A DNA stretch of 64,000 nt, taken from Alphaproteobacteria bacterium. GTDB taxonomy: Bacteria; Pseudomonadota; Alphaproteobacteria; Caulobacterales; Hyphomonadaceae. The translations under genes and the position numbers were made by a program. The stretch's first letter is position 1. Every line of letters begins with the position of its first letter. The notes under the pieces are model-generated. The model had not been told where the DNA came from and did not search any database. It worked only from the letters and a program-made list of their open reading frames with translations. Below, piece after piece: positions 33,776 through 44,758 of the stretch. The stretch lies in NCBI GenBank assembly GCA_016125405.1, contig WGLW01000010.1, positions 1 through 64,000 on the forward strand, given 5' to 3'.

Positions 33776-34326
33776 GCGGCTTCCGCTTCTGCGCCGGTTT
33801 CATTGGCGGTGTCGGTGCGCAGCGGCCGCAGCGCGGCGAAGAGGCTGGCGGCGCCGAACACCAGCGAGGCCAATGCATTGTAGTTGGCCATGGTGAGTCC
33901 GAACAGATACCACATCGGCTTGTCGCAAGAGGGAATCGCCTGGCGTTTGCCGAGTTGTTCCCAGATGTCGCCTGAAAGGTGCGCCGATCCCGCCGCGCAG
34001 GTCGCCGGCGCTGGCAGGATCTTCCACTCGACCAGCGAGTGATAAGTCGCCACGCCCGCCCCGGCGAAGAAGGTGACGCCGAGCAGAAGGCAGAAGGTCG
34101 ACATCAGCCGGGGCGGCGCCCCGCGCCAGTTGGCGAAAATGCCGATGATCGCGATGGCGCCCGAGCCCCAGTAGATCTCGCGCTGCACATAACAGAGCGG
34201 GCAGGGCGCAAGATAAAGGAAGTGCTCGAAGGCATGGGCCGCCGCCAGCATGGCCGCGGACGCCAGAAAGGCGAACAGCGGCCACTTCACCCGATCGAGC
34301 GGCAGCTTGTCGAGCGGCCTGTCCAT
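33772..34326 (-). CDS. dsbB: Disulfide bond formation protein B (DsbB)
   Basis: 184 residues with four membrane helices. The first periplasmic cysteine pair is CPLC in YLAPCPLCYVQREIYW, followed by an arginine next to the quinone site. The second pair is formed by CAAG and SCDKP in the longer loop. DsbB reoxidises DsbA and delivers electrons to ubiquinone. The start was placed at 34326 behind AAGGGAG. It is upstream of and overlaps coq7. It is the likely partner for the three DsbA-like proteins at 6827-9060. Confidence 0.93.
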   Translation of the reverse strand: MDRPLDKLPLDRVKWPLFAFLASAAMLAAAHAFEHFLYLAPCPLCYVQREIYWGSGAIAIIGIFANWRGAPPRLMSTFCLLLGVTFFAGAGVATYHSLVEWKILPAPATCAAGSAHLSGDIWEQLGKRQAIPSCDKPMWYLFGLTMANYNALASLVFGAASLFAALRPLRTDTANETGAEAEAA

Positions 34327-34517
34327 TTCGGCGTCTCCCTTGGGACAGGTTAGCGGGCGGCGCCCCGCCGGCAATGCGACCAAAGGGCAGGCGCCGTTAA
34401 CGTAAGGCACGTGCAAAATCAGATAGGAAACAGCTCAGACATCGCCAGCGGGCCGTGGGGCGTGCTAGGGCGAAATCCCCCGGCAAGGGGGCGAAATGCA
34501 GGATTCCAGATCGGCTG

Positions 34518-35162
34518 ATGACAGACGCGACCCCGGCCACCGCCGCCTCCGCCTCCGATCCCGCGGCCCCCAAACGGGGCGTCCTGCGCGGACTTTACGA
34601 CTACGTGCTGAGATTGGCGGCCGGCCCGCGCGCAGAACCGGCGCTGTTCGTCGTCTCCTTCGCCGAAAGCTCGTTCTTTCCGATCCCGCCCGACGTCATG
34701 CTGGCGCCTATGTGTTTCGCCAGGCCGCAGCGCGCCTACCGCTACGCTGCGGTCTGCACGGTCGCTTCGGTGCTGGGCGGTCTTCTCGGCTACGCCATCG
34801 GTTATCTCGTATTCGAAAGTGTCGGCCAGGCGATCCTCAATTTCTTCGGTTATGGCGGCAAGATCGACGCTCTGCGCACCAGCTATGCCGAATACGGGGC
34901 CTGGATCATCTTTCTGAAGGGCCTGACGCCTATCCCGTTCAAGCTGGTGACCATTCTTTCCGGCGCGATGAAGTTCAGCCTGCCAATCTTCGTCGGGGCC
35001 TGCATCGTCACGCGCGGCCTGCGGTTCTTTCTCGAAGCCTGGGTCTTCAAGACCTTTGGCCCGGCGCTTGCTCCGGTCATAGAAAAGCGCATCGGCATGT
35101 TCATGCTGGCCGCCGCCGTCCTGATTGTCGCCGGTTTCATCGCCGCTGCGCTGATCCACTGA
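34518..35162 (+). CDS. DedA/YqaA-like (VTT domain) membrane protein
   Basis: 214 residues. After a soluble N-terminus there are about five hydrophobic segments. SNARE-associated/VTT patterns are present: FVVSFAESSFFPIPPDVMLAPM, ASVLGGLLGYAIGYLVFESVG, the re-entrant LKGLTPIPFKLVTILSGAMKFSLPIFVGACIVTRGLRF. YqaA/DedA proteins are linked to lipid-carrier flipping and membrane homeostasis. ATG 34518 was preferred over a longer frame whose extra residues are basic and unconserved. Confidence 0.9.
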   Translation: MTDATPATAASASDPAAPKRGVLRGLYDYVLRLAAGPRAEPALFVVSFAESSFFPIPPDVMLAPMCFARPQRAYRYAAVCTVASVLGGLLGYAIGYLVFESVGQAILNFFGYGGKIDALRTSYAEYGAWIIFLKGLTPIPFKLVTILSGAMKFSLPIFVGACIVTRGLRFFLEAWVFKTFGPALAPVIEKRIGMFMLAAAVLIVAGFIAAALIH

Positions 35163-35317
35163 AACCGGCGGCAGACCGGGAAGGTTTACGACCCGGAAAC
35201 AAATTCCTCCGGATTTTCGCCAAACCATGAACCGGAAATTTGCGATCCCCGTGCGAGGGTCGCTTCTCGCGCGGGATGGTCCCTCGCGACCAGAACCGAT
35301 GTCGCCCGGGGGTTCCC

Positions 35318-35452
35318 ATGGCCACGCTCGTTCGCATTCAGGATCGCGTTCACGCCGCTGCTCTGCGCGTGTCGCTGAACCACATTCTTTGCTGGATCGC
35401 CGGTGCGGTTCTCAGCCTCGAAGTGCTTAGCCGCAGCTTCGGCGCCGCCTAG
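35318..35452 (+). CDS. Possible 44-residue small membrane-associated protein
   Basis: The frame MATLVRIQDRVHAAALRVSL continues into a single hydrophobic helix (HILCWIAGAVLSLEVLSRSF). GGGGG lies close upstream of the ATG. No family is recognised. It is convergent with the uracil-DNA-glycosylase-like gene, with four bases between the stops. The small size leaves real doubt; it may simply be an open frame. Confidence 0.35.
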   Translation: MATLVRIQDRVHAAALRVSLNHILCWIAGAVLSLEVLSRSFGAA

Positions 35453-35456
35453 CGCT

Positions 35457-35978
35457 TCACTCGGCGATCTGCCCTAGCCAGTCGCCGACTTCCCGCCACG
35501 GCTCGGCCGACCAGTAGCTGGTCGCGAGGCCTGAAGGCGAGGGAAGGACGAACACCGCAGGCGCGTTCCCGGACGAGGGCTGGCGACCAGGAGCGATTCG
35601 GCCAGTAGGTTTCTCCAGCCACAGCGACGCCGATGTCTTGCTGGTGAACGCCAGCGCGCGGGGTTTCAGCCGCTCGACCTTCTTGCGGAAGCCCGCCACG
35701 TCGAACTGGTCGCGCGCGATGGCGCTGTCGACGCCCCATCCGGTCTTGCAGAAATCCGTAAGCCCGACACCCAGCTCGATCAGCTTCGGAAAATCGTGCG
35801 GAGCAAACCGTGTGGGCGTGATCCCGGCTTCGTGCAGCGTCCGCCAGAAGCGGTTGCCGGCGTGCGCGTAATAGGCGCCGACCGCAGCCGATTTCGGTCC
35901 CGCCGCCGTCCCGACGAACCAGAGCTTCAGTCCCGGCGCCAGTACGTCCGGAAGGATATGAGTGGAGACGTCTGCCAT
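35457..35978 (-). CDS. Uracil-DNA glycosylase superfamily protein (MUG/TDG-like)
   Basis: 173 residues. Motif A region is FVGTAAGPKSAAVGAYYAHAGNRFWRTL, followed by LIELGVGLTDFCKT and the motif B region LPSPSGLATSYW. This is the small mismatch-specific type that excises uracil or thymine from G:U/G:T pairs. Motif A reads GTAAG where E. coli Mug has GINPG, so the catalytic Asn is absent and exact specificity is uncertain. It probably acts in base-excision repair. Confidence 0.85.
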   Translation of the reverse strand: MADVSTHILPDVLAPGLKLWFVGTAAGPKSAAVGAYYAHAGNRFWRTLHEAGITPTRFAPHDFPKLIELGVGLTDFCKTGWGVDSAIARDQFDVAGFRKKVERLKPRALAFTSKTSASLWLEKPTGRIAPGRQPSSGNAPAVFVLPSPSGLATSYWSAEPWREVGDWLGQIAE

Positions 35979-36164
35979 GGGGCTTCATCCCATGGAGCAG
36001 TCCGTCGATCCATCGCCGCCGTCCATCCTCGTCTCTCGCAAGCGTGATCGCGCCGGCATCAGGTCGCCTCATTGCGGCTTGCACATGACCAGCCAGCGAC
36101 TATGCTGCATTGTATACAAAACAGCCGCTTATGGGCGGCCCAGCCTTTCCAAGAGGTCTTTGCC

Positions 36165-36647
36165 ATGTCCGTGCGCGCTCTTTCCTGTTTCGGCCCCGGC
36201 ATCGGCCTTCTGCTCGCCGCCGGCCTTGTCGCCTGTTCGCCAGCCAAGACGGAGGCAGGGGCGCCGGCCGGGGCTGCTGCGCCTTCGCCCGCGATGGCCA
36301 ATGCGAAGGTGGACGGCGATCTCTCGCTCTTTGGCAAAGGCACGCTGTGGACGATCCACGTCACGGGGCCGGACCATGCCCTGGTGATGACACGGCCCAT
36401 GTTCGAGGACGTGCATTTCGCCAAGTCCACCTTCACGCCCTCCGACAACGGCGCCGAGCTGAAGGCGCAGGAAGGCGTCAACGACATCGACATCAAGCTG
36501 ACGAAGGCCACCTGCAATCCGGGGCTCAATTACGAGGATCTGCCGTTCTCGGTCGAGATCACTTTCAAGACTGACGAGAGCAAGCAGGAGAAGACCTTCG
36601 AGGGCTGCGGCGGCCCCGGATCGCTGCCGGCGCCGGGCAAGCTCTAG
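36165..36647 (+). CDS. Hypothetical lipoprotein (COG3650-like)
   Basis: 160 residues. A signal sequence ends in lipobox GLVAC, then an Ala/Pro linker. The domain that follows (FGKGTLWTIHVTGPDHALVMTRP, IKLTKATCNPGLNYEDLPFSVEITF, FEGCGGPGS) resembles a group of uncharacterised bacterial lipoproteins with a terminal F-x-G-C-G. Two cysteines in the mature part may form a disulfide. ATG 36165 lies after AAGAGG. Function unknown. Confidence 0.75.
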   Translation: MSVRALSCFGPGIGLLLAAGLVACSPAKTEAGAPAGAAAPSPAMANAKVDGDLSLFGKGTLWTIHVTGPDHALVMTRPMFEDVHFAKSTFTPSDNGAELKAQEGVNDIDIKLTKATCNPGLNYEDLPFSVEITFKTDESKQEKTFEGCGGPGSLPAPGKL

Positions 36648-36719
36648 CGCGATCGCCGGCGGGTCTGCCGCTGGCTTGACACACCTGCTAGTCTCCTCGG
36701 GTCAGAGGAGGCGTCCCAC

Positions 36720-37325
36720 ATGGCGACACGTGGATTCACTGGCCGCCGGCCGCCGCCGGGTGAGCGCGAGCGGCTGCCGCCGGGCCAGTATCTCACCGCG
36801 GACTTCCCGGTCCTTTCGGCGGGGCCGACGCCGCAGATTGCTCCCGAAAAATGGACCTTCACGCTCAAGGACGGTCCACGTCCGGTGAAGACCTGGGACT
36901 GGGCGGCGTTCAACGCGTTGCCGCGTTCGAAACTGACGCGCGACATTCACTGCGTCACCAAATGGTCGAAGTTCGACACGCACTGGGAAGGCGTCCTTGT
37001 CGACGACATTCTCGCCGACGCCGGCCTTGTCGCGCCCACGCCCTTCGTGCTGGCGCATTCCTTCGACGGCTACTCCACCAACGTGCCGTATTCGGATCTT
37101 TCCGAAGGCAAGGCGATGGTGGCCACGACGTTTGGCGGCCAGCCCCTGCATCCCGAACATGGCGGCCCGGCGCGCCTGCTTGTGCCGCACCTCTATTTCT
37201 GGAAATCGGCGAAATGGGTGAATGGTCTGCAGTTCACCGCCGTCGACACCGCCGGTTTCTGGGAGCTGCGCGGCTATCACATCTATGGCGATCCCTGGCG
37301 CGAACAGCGCTTCACCGGCGACTAG
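36720..37325 (+). CDS. Sulfite-oxidase-like molybdopterin oxidoreductase (YuiH type)
   Basis: 201 residues. A compact SuoX-fold catalytic domain. The molybdenum-ligand cysteine lies in DIHCVTKWSKFDTHWEGV (C78). Later conserved pieces are HSFDGYSTNVPYSDL, GQPLHPEHGGPARLLVP and GYHIYGDPW. There is no signal peptide and no heme or dimerisation domain, so it should be cytoplasmic. The substrate is unknown. It lies three bases before the flavin reductase gene, which is likely its electron partner. Confidence 0.9.
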   Translation: MATRGFTGRRPPPGERERLPPGQYLTADFPVLSAGPTPQIAPEKWTFTLKDGPRPVKTWDWAAFNALPRSKLTRDIHCVTKWSKFDTHWEGVLVDDILADAGLVAPTPFVLAHSFDGYSTNVPYSDLSEGKAMVATTFGGQPLHPEHGGPARLLVPHLYFWKSAKWVNGLQFTAVDTAGFWELRGYHIYGDPWREQRFTGD

Positions 37326-37328
37326 GCC

Positions 37329-38084
37329 GTGACGGACGCACCCCGCAAACTCGAATGGCGCACGGCGACGATCTCGGCGATCGCCACGCTCACGCCGCGC
37401 ATCCGGAGCTTCATGCTCAGCGCGCCGGGCGGCTTCTCTTTTCGCGCCGGCCAGCACGTCGACGTGCGGCTCACGGCGCCGGACGGATATACGGCGCAGC
37501 GCAGCTACTCCATCGCCTCGGCGCCTGGCCCTGGCGACGCCATCGAGTTGATGATCGAGAAGATGAGGGACGGGGAAGTTTCACCCTTCTTTCACGACGT
37601 CGCCGACGTCGGCGACGAGATCGAGGTGCGTGGCCCGATCGGGGGATATTTCATCTGGCCCGAAGGGCAGGCGCAGGAAGCGACGGGCCCGGTCGTCCTG
37701 GTCGCCGGCGGCTCCGGTCTCGCACCGCTCATCAGCATGGTCCGCCACCGCGCCCTGTCTGGCCCGCGCATTCCCATGGCGCTCCTTTTTTCGGTCCGCA
37801 CGCCGGAAGACGTCATCTGCGCGGACGAGCTGGCCACGCTTCAAGAGGCGCGCGACGGGTTCGAGCTGGCGCTGGCGGTTACGCGAGGCGCCGCGTGGCG
37901 GCCGGGGGATTTCTCGCGACGTATCGACGCCGACATGGCTGCCGACGTGTTGGCGCGCCTGCCGGCGGCGCCGGTGCGGGCCTACGTCTGCGGCTCGAAT
38001 CCGTTCGTCGAGGCGGCCGCATCGGCGCTCCTCGCCTCCGGGCTTGCCGCAGACGTCATTCGTACCGAACGGTACGGCGGATAG
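37329..38084 (+). CDS. Ferredoxin-reductase-type FAD/NAD(P) oxidoreductase
   Basis: 251 residues. FNR fold: the FAD motif RSYSIAS, a phosphate loop VRGPIGGYF, the NAD(P) loop VAGGSGLAPLISM and the CGSNPFVEAA motif, ending in an aromatic tail (RTERYGG). There is no 2Fe-2S domain, so it needs an external electron partner. Start codon GTG. Placement directly behind the SuoX-like gene suggests that the pair forms an NAD(P)H-linked molybdoenzyme system (inference). Confidence 0.9.
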   Translation: MTDAPRKLEWRTATISAIATLTPRIRSFMLSAPGGFSFRAGQHVDVRLTAPDGYTAQRSYSIASAPGPGDAIELMIEKMRDGEVSPFFHDVADVGDEIEVRGPIGGYFIWPEGQAQEATGPVVLVAGGSGLAPLISMVRHRALSGPRIPMALLFSVRTPEDVICADELATLQEARDGFELALAVTRGAAWRPGDFSRRIDADMAADVLARLPAAPVRAYVCGSNPFVEAAASALLASGLAADVIRTERYGG

Positions 38085-38237
38085 GATTTTACACCCATTT
38101 TGGGGCGGACTGACGCAGGGTTTCCGGGGCAAAGTGCCTCAGGGGCTACCCTGCGAAATGTCAATCCGTAGAGCGGTCATAAACCTATCACCCGTAAACT
38201 TCACGTCAGATAGCGTTAACTCCGGACAAACCATCGG

Positions 38238-40619
<2,382 letters not shown>

Positions 40620-40629
40620 CGGCGACCTC

Positions 40630-41193
40630 TCAACCCTCTTCGATGCTTTCCGTCGCCTCTGCCGGTATCTCCGCGATGCGCAGCAGCGCGGCGCGAAACG
40701 CCTCAAGCGGTACCGGCGCGACCGCGTCCGCGAGGCGTCGTTCGTTTTCCGCATGCGTACGCTCGGCCTGCGCCAGCCGCGTGCGGCCGGCCGAAGTCAG
40801 CGACAATGAATAGGAGCGGCGGTCGTCGGCGTTGATGTCCCGCGAGACCAGCCCGGCCGCGACGAGTTCGTTGATCAGCGCCACGAGGTTGGGCTGCTGG
40901 ATCGAGAGCGTCTGGCCAACCTCCTGCTGCTTCAGCCCGGGGTTCTCGTGAATGATCAGGAGCACCGAATAGAGCGTCGTGCGCAGGCCGAGCGGTCCGA
41001 AGCGGCTTGCCAGCTCGCCCTGCGTCACACCATTGGCCAGCCGCAACAGGAAGCCGATCGACGTCGCAAGACCAGACTCGCCAAGACGGGAGCTTCCATC
41101 GCCGGCCGATCGCACCTGCGCGGCAAGCCCCTCGAACCGCTCCGGCCGATGGTAGATCCTGCGTCCGGCTGGCGGCTTCTTGTCGATTGGCAT
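40630..41193 (-). CDS. MarR-family transcriptional regulator
   Basis: About 187 residues. The winged-helix core is PLGLRTTLYSVLLIIHENPGLKQQEVGQTLSIQQPNLVALINELVAAGLVSRDINADDRRSYSLSLTSAG, a classical MarR DNA-binding unit. The start at 41193 has GGAG nine bases upstream; an ATG at 41232 is also possible. The frame is open much further upstream but that part is antisense-frame sequence over the TPR gene. Regulated genes are unknown; its neighbour upstream on the same strand is the TPR lipoprotein. Confidence 0.85.
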   Translation of the reverse strand: MPIDKKPPAGRRIYHRPERFEGLAAQVRSAGDGSSRLGESGLATSIGFLLRLANGVTQGELASRFGPLGLRTTLYSVLLIIHENPGLKQQEVGQTLSIQQPNLVALINELVAAGLVSRDINADDRRSYSLSLTSAGRTRLAQAERTHAENERRLADAVAPVPLEAFRAALLRIAEIPAEATESIEEG

Positions 41194-41261
41194 GGGGACG
41201 GTCTCCGGCAACGCGCCCGCAGGCTGCGTCATCCCGGTCCGCCAGTCAAAGTATGCGGTGT

Positions 41262-42098
41262 CTAGTTCTTCGAGCCGCGCAGATTGTCCCACGACCGCGC
41301 CGGGGTCAGCAGGGTGCGGAAGTACTTGGCGTTGGAGTCCACCAGCTCCTTGGGCATGTCGCCCGAGACGGCCTTCTCGGCCTCGTCGAACTTGCCCTGA
41401 ACGCCCAGGACGAGCGCGAGATTCTCCTGCACGCGCGGATCGGTCGTGGTCAGCGACGCCGCCTTGCGCAGCGTCTCCTCGGCCAGCTTGGGCTTGGCGT
41501 CGAGCGCATAGGACAGGCCCATGTTCGACAGCACTTTCGGATTGTCGGGCGAGAGCGCCAGTGCTTTCTGGTAGTAGGTCCGTGCGGCGGCGTGCTGGTC
41601 CAGCTGGTCCATGGTGACGCCGATGATCGACATCATCCGCCAGTCCTTGAGACCGGCGGCTTCGGCCTTGGCCAGCGCCGTTGCGGCCTGATCGGGCCGG
41701 CCCTGATCGAGCGAAGCCTGGGCGTAGATCAGCGTCAGTTCGACATCGCCCTGTTTCAGGTTCAGCGCCTGCGACGCCACCTCGGTGGCGCGCTGGGTCG
41801 AACCGATCGCCCGCAGCGCGCGCGCCAGCTTCAGCGAGGCCTCGTACTCGTTGGGGTTCTTGTCGTATTCCTTGCCCCAGAATGTCGCCTGAGTGAGCAA
41901 GTCCTGGCTCTCGATCGCATCCCGCTCCTCGCGCGTGGCGGGCAGGATTGAATTCGTTTCCGAGGTGTTCACCAGCGCCTGCTCCTGCGGCGTCGTCTTG
42001 CCTGTGGTCGTGCACGCCGACAGCGCACCTGTCGATATCACGACGCTGGCGAGCAGGGCGGAACGGAAAAGCGTGGCGGGCATCGCGGTGCGGGCCAT
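41262..42098 (-). CDS. Tetratricopeptide-repeat lipoprotein (TadD-like)
   Basis: 278 residues. The signal sequence ends in a lipobox (GALSAC). About four to five TPR units follow (for example EYEASLKLARALRAIGSTQRATEVASQAL, RTYYQKALALSPDNPKVLSNMGLSYALDAKPKLAEETLRKA). The organisation resembles TadD, the lipoprotein that helps assemble the Flp pilus secretin, but no other tad or cpa genes are in the window. It may be an orphan tadD or an unrelated periplasmic scaffold. Confidence 0.8.
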   Translation of the reverse strand: MARTAMPATLFRSALLASVVISTGALSACTTTGKTTPQEQALVNTSETNSILPATREERDAIESQDLLTQATFWGKEYDKNPNEYEASLKLARALRAIGSTQRATEVASQALNLKQGDVELTLIYAQASLDQGRPDQAATALAKAEAAGLKDWRMMSIIGVTMDQLDQHAAARTYYQKALALSPDNPKVLSNMGLSYALDAKPKLAEETLRKAASLTTTDPRVQENLALVLGVQGKFDEAEKAVSGDMPKELVDSNAKYFRTLLTPARSWDNLRGSKN

Positions 42099-42186
42099 GG
42101 GCGGGGCCTCCGGACTTGTGTTACGCGATTGTTGACGCGCGCCGTCTCAAGGAATCGTTAAAGCCTTCCAGCCGCAGGATCCGCCC

Positions 42187-43566
42187 ATGCATCCGGTATT
42201 TCTGGCAAAATCCCCCTCCGCCACGGCGATTTCCCTGGTTGGGGCCAGCGATTTCGACGCCTGGCTGAAGGCGCAGGACGCCCGCACGGGCAAGATGGCC
42301 GAGGCCACCGGTTTCAGGGGCGAGGCCGGCAAGCTGATGCTGGTCGCGGATGCGGAAGGCGGCATCGGCCGGGTCGTGCTCGGCCTGGGCGATGGCGCCG
42401 ACAGCTTCATCCTCGCCCCGCTGCCTACTGCGCTTCCGGCGGGAGACTATGCGCTCGACGATATTCCGGACGGTCTCAATCCGGAAACCCTTGCGCTCGG
42501 CTGGGCCGACGGCGCCTACCGCTTCACCCGGTACAAGGCCAATGAGGAAAAGCCTCGCCGTCTCGTGCTGCCGAAGGGCGTCGACGCCGAAGAGGTCAGC
42601 CGCCAGGCCGAGGCGGTCGATCTGGTGCGCGATCTGGTCAACACGCCGGCCTCCGACATGGGGCCGCAGGAAATCACCGGTGCGGCCGAAGCGCTGGCCG
42701 CCGAATTCGGCGCCGACATCCAGGTCACCACAGGCAAGATGCTCGAGACCGGCTATCCGATGGTCCACGCCGTCGGAAAGGGCGCAAGCCAGCCGCCGCG
42801 CTTTATCGAGATCGGCTGGCGCAAGGATGGCGGCAAACCTAACCCGAGGAAGCTGGTCATCGTCGGCAAGGGTGTCGCCTTCGACACGGGCGGGCTCAAC
42901 CTCAAGGGCGGCGCCAACATGGCGCTGATGAAGAAGGACATGGGCGGCGCCGCGCACGCGCTCGGCCTCGCGCGTCTGGTGATGAGCGCCGGGCTCGACG
43001 TTCAGCTTATCGTGGCCGTTCCAGCTGTCGAAAACGCCATCGGCCCGGACGCCTTCCGTCCCAGTGACGTGCTGAAATCCCGCAAGGGTCTGACCGTCGA
43101 GATCGAGGACACCGATGCTGAAGGCCGCCTGATCCTGGGCGATGCGCTGGCGCGCGCGTGCGAGCACAAGCCCGACCTCATTATCGATTTCGCCACGCTC
43201 ACCGGCGCCGCCCGTGTCGCCCTCGGCCCGGACCTCGCGCCGCTCTATACCGACAACGACCAGCTCGCCGCCGACATAGAAGCAGGCGGACGCGCGACCG
43301 GCGATCCGGTCTGGCGCATGCCGCTCTGGTCGCCCTACGAAGCGGGCCTCAAGTCCGCCATCGCCGACATCAAGAATCTCGGCGACGGCCCGATGGGCGG
43401 ATCGATCACTGCTGCGTTGTTCTTGAAGAAGTTCGTCTCGGGCGCCAGCTGGGCGCATTTCGACATCTGGGCCTGGCGCCCGGCGCGATATGGCCGCCCC
43501 GCCGGCGCCGCAGCGTGCGGATTGCGCGCTGTGTGGAGCATGCTGAAAGCGCGCTACGGGGGGTGA
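42187..43566 (+). CDS. Leucyl aminopeptidase family (M17) metallopeptidase
   Basis: 459 residues. The C-terminal catalytic domain contains the metal- and substrate-binding motifs VGKGVAFDTGGLNLKGG (Lys and Asp ligands), KKDMGGAAHALG, and TVEIEDTDAEGRLILGDAL, the family signature NTDAEGRL with Asp for the first Asn. The N-terminal domain is divergent, as usual for the M17 group found in alphaproteobacteria. It cleaves N-terminal residues from peptides in the cytoplasm. It begins 88 bases from the divergent TPR gene. Confidence 0.92.
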   Translation: MHPVFLAKSPSATAISLVGASDFDAWLKAQDARTGKMAEATGFRGEAGKLMLVADAEGGIGRVVLGLGDGADSFILAPLPTALPAGDYALDDIPDGLNPETLALGWADGAYRFTRYKANEEKPRRLVLPKGVDAEEVSRQAEAVDLVRDLVNTPASDMGPQEITGAAEALAAEFGADIQVTTGKMLETGYPMVHAVGKGASQPPRFIEIGWRKDGGKPNPRKLVIVGKGVAFDTGGLNLKGGANMALMKKDMGGAAHALGLARLVMSAGLDVQLIVAVPAVENAIGPDAFRPSDVLKSRKGLTVEIEDTDAEGRLILGDALARACEHKPDLIIDFATLTGAARVALGPDLAPLYTDNDQLAADIEAGGRATGDPVWRMPLWSPYEAGLKSAIADIKNLGDGPMGGSITAALFLKKFVSGASWAHFDIWAWRPARYGRPAGAAACGLRAVWSMLKARYGG

Positions 43567-43593
43567 CAGAGAGTTTTTTGGCGGAGGTTGGGG

Positions 43594-44238
43594 ATGCGTC
43601 TTGAATCAGGATTGCTTCTGATGGCGTCAGTTCTTCTGGCAGCGCCATTCGCAAATGCGCAGGGAGCGCCTCAAAAGTCTTTCGCCGAATGCGTGCCGGA
43701 CCCGGCGCCGTATCTCGCCTTGGACTGGCGGAACTTCGACCAGGGCGCAAAACCAGATTCGGACGGCGGTCTGCGAAAGGAATGGGGCTGGCGTGACATC
43801 TCGAAAAAACCCGGTTGCACGGCCGCCACCGCTGAATTGATGGAGCGCTGGTCGAAGCAACACGCATCGGAATTGAATCCGTCCCTTCGTAACTGGATGA
43901 CATTTCACACCGCGCAATTATGGGCGGCTTCCGGCAATCGCGCACGCGCAATTCCGATGATCGAGTCGACTTACCGCACGGACGACAAGCCAGAATGGAC
44001 GGCATATCTCGACGCGACGCTGGCATTTCTTCGCAATGACCGACCGGGCCTGCTGGCCGCGCGCGAGCGTTTGCTGGCGCTACCTCAACCCGCGGACTGG
44101 GCGAAAACCCAGGCCGCCTACAGAGCGGCGGGGCAGGAAATGAAATGGCCGCAGAATATCGAAGCCGTGGATCAGCTGGTGGCGTGCTTCGGTCATACGT
44201 ACCCGCAAGGGACGCCCGACGGTGATTGCAAGCCTTGA
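43594..44238 (+). CDS. Hypothetical secreted protein
   Basis: 214 residues from ATG 43594, with GGAGG seven bases upstream. A signal peptide ends near ANA-QGA. The mature protein is helix-rich (LRNWMTFHTAQLWAASGNRARAIPMIESTYR, LDATLAFLRNDRPGLLAARERLLAL) and might be TPR-like; it has four cysteines that could pair. No family is recognised. Base composition is more A+T-rich than the aminopeptidase gene 27 bases upstream, which may mark acquisition. Confidence 0.7.
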   Translation: MRLESGLLLMASVLLAAPFANAQGAPQKSFAECVPDPAPYLALDWRNFDQGAKPDSDGGLRKEWGWRDISKKPGCTAATAELMERWSKQHASELNPSLRNWMTFHTAQLWAASGNRARAIPMIESTYRTDDKPEWTAYLDATLAFLRNDRPGLLAARERLLALPQPADWAKTQAAYRAAGQEMKWPQNIEAVDQLVACFGHTYPQGTPDGDCKP

Positions 44239-44366
44239 GAGAAGGCTCTGCAGACCTGCCGACATTTCCAATTGACCTTTTCAGGACTCATGACTTCCGC
44301 GCCGGTTGCACAAATCGGCAAATCACGCGATTCTGCGAGCGGCTAGGGGCCTTTGAGGACGTCTCG

Positions 44367-44753
44367 ATGGACCGCTCGACCGCGCTTTCACTCTGGAAGG
44401 ATGTGCTGGCTGACTCGGTGAAAACCGAAGGCCCCGATCTCTCGGCCCGCCAGGCCGCGATCCTGATGCGCATCTATCTTGAACCCGGACCCCACACCGT
44501 GCGCGGCCTCGCCGGCGCGCTCAATCTCGGCAAGCCGGCCGTCAGCCGCGCGCTCGATGCGCTGACCACGCTCGACTTCGTGCGCCGCCGGAGGGACGAA
44601 CAAGACCTGCGCAATGTGCTGGTCCAGCGCACGCCGCAGGGCGCTGAATACCTGTCCGAGTTCGGTGACCGGATCTGCCAGTGCGAACAGGCCATCGGCC
44701 AGATCCCGACCGGCGGCTTCGACATGGGCGAACCGGCCCGAAGCGCCGCCTGA
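44367..44753 (+). CDS. MarR-family transcriptional regulator (short)
   Basis: 128 residues from ATG 44367. The helix-turn-helix is TVRGLAGALNLGKPAVSRALDALTTLDFVRRRRDEQDLRNVLVQRTPQG, with a wing typical of MarR/phage-type regulators in alphaproteobacteria. It lies five bases ahead of the NlpC/P60 gene on the same strand; this linkage suggests one transcript and perhaps cell-wall-related control (inference). Confidence 0.85.
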   Translation: MDRSTALSLWKDVLADSVKTEGPDLSARQAAILMRIYLEPGPHTVRGLAGALNLGKPAVSRALDALTTLDFVRRRRDEQDLRNVLVQRTPQGAEYLSEFGDRICQCEQAIGQIPTGGFDMGEPARSAA

Positions 44754-44758
44754 GCCTC

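Noticed and set aside
41233-42015. Upstream extension of the MarR frame on the minus strand
   Set aside because: It is another frame over the TPR lipoprotein gene, with no family likeness.
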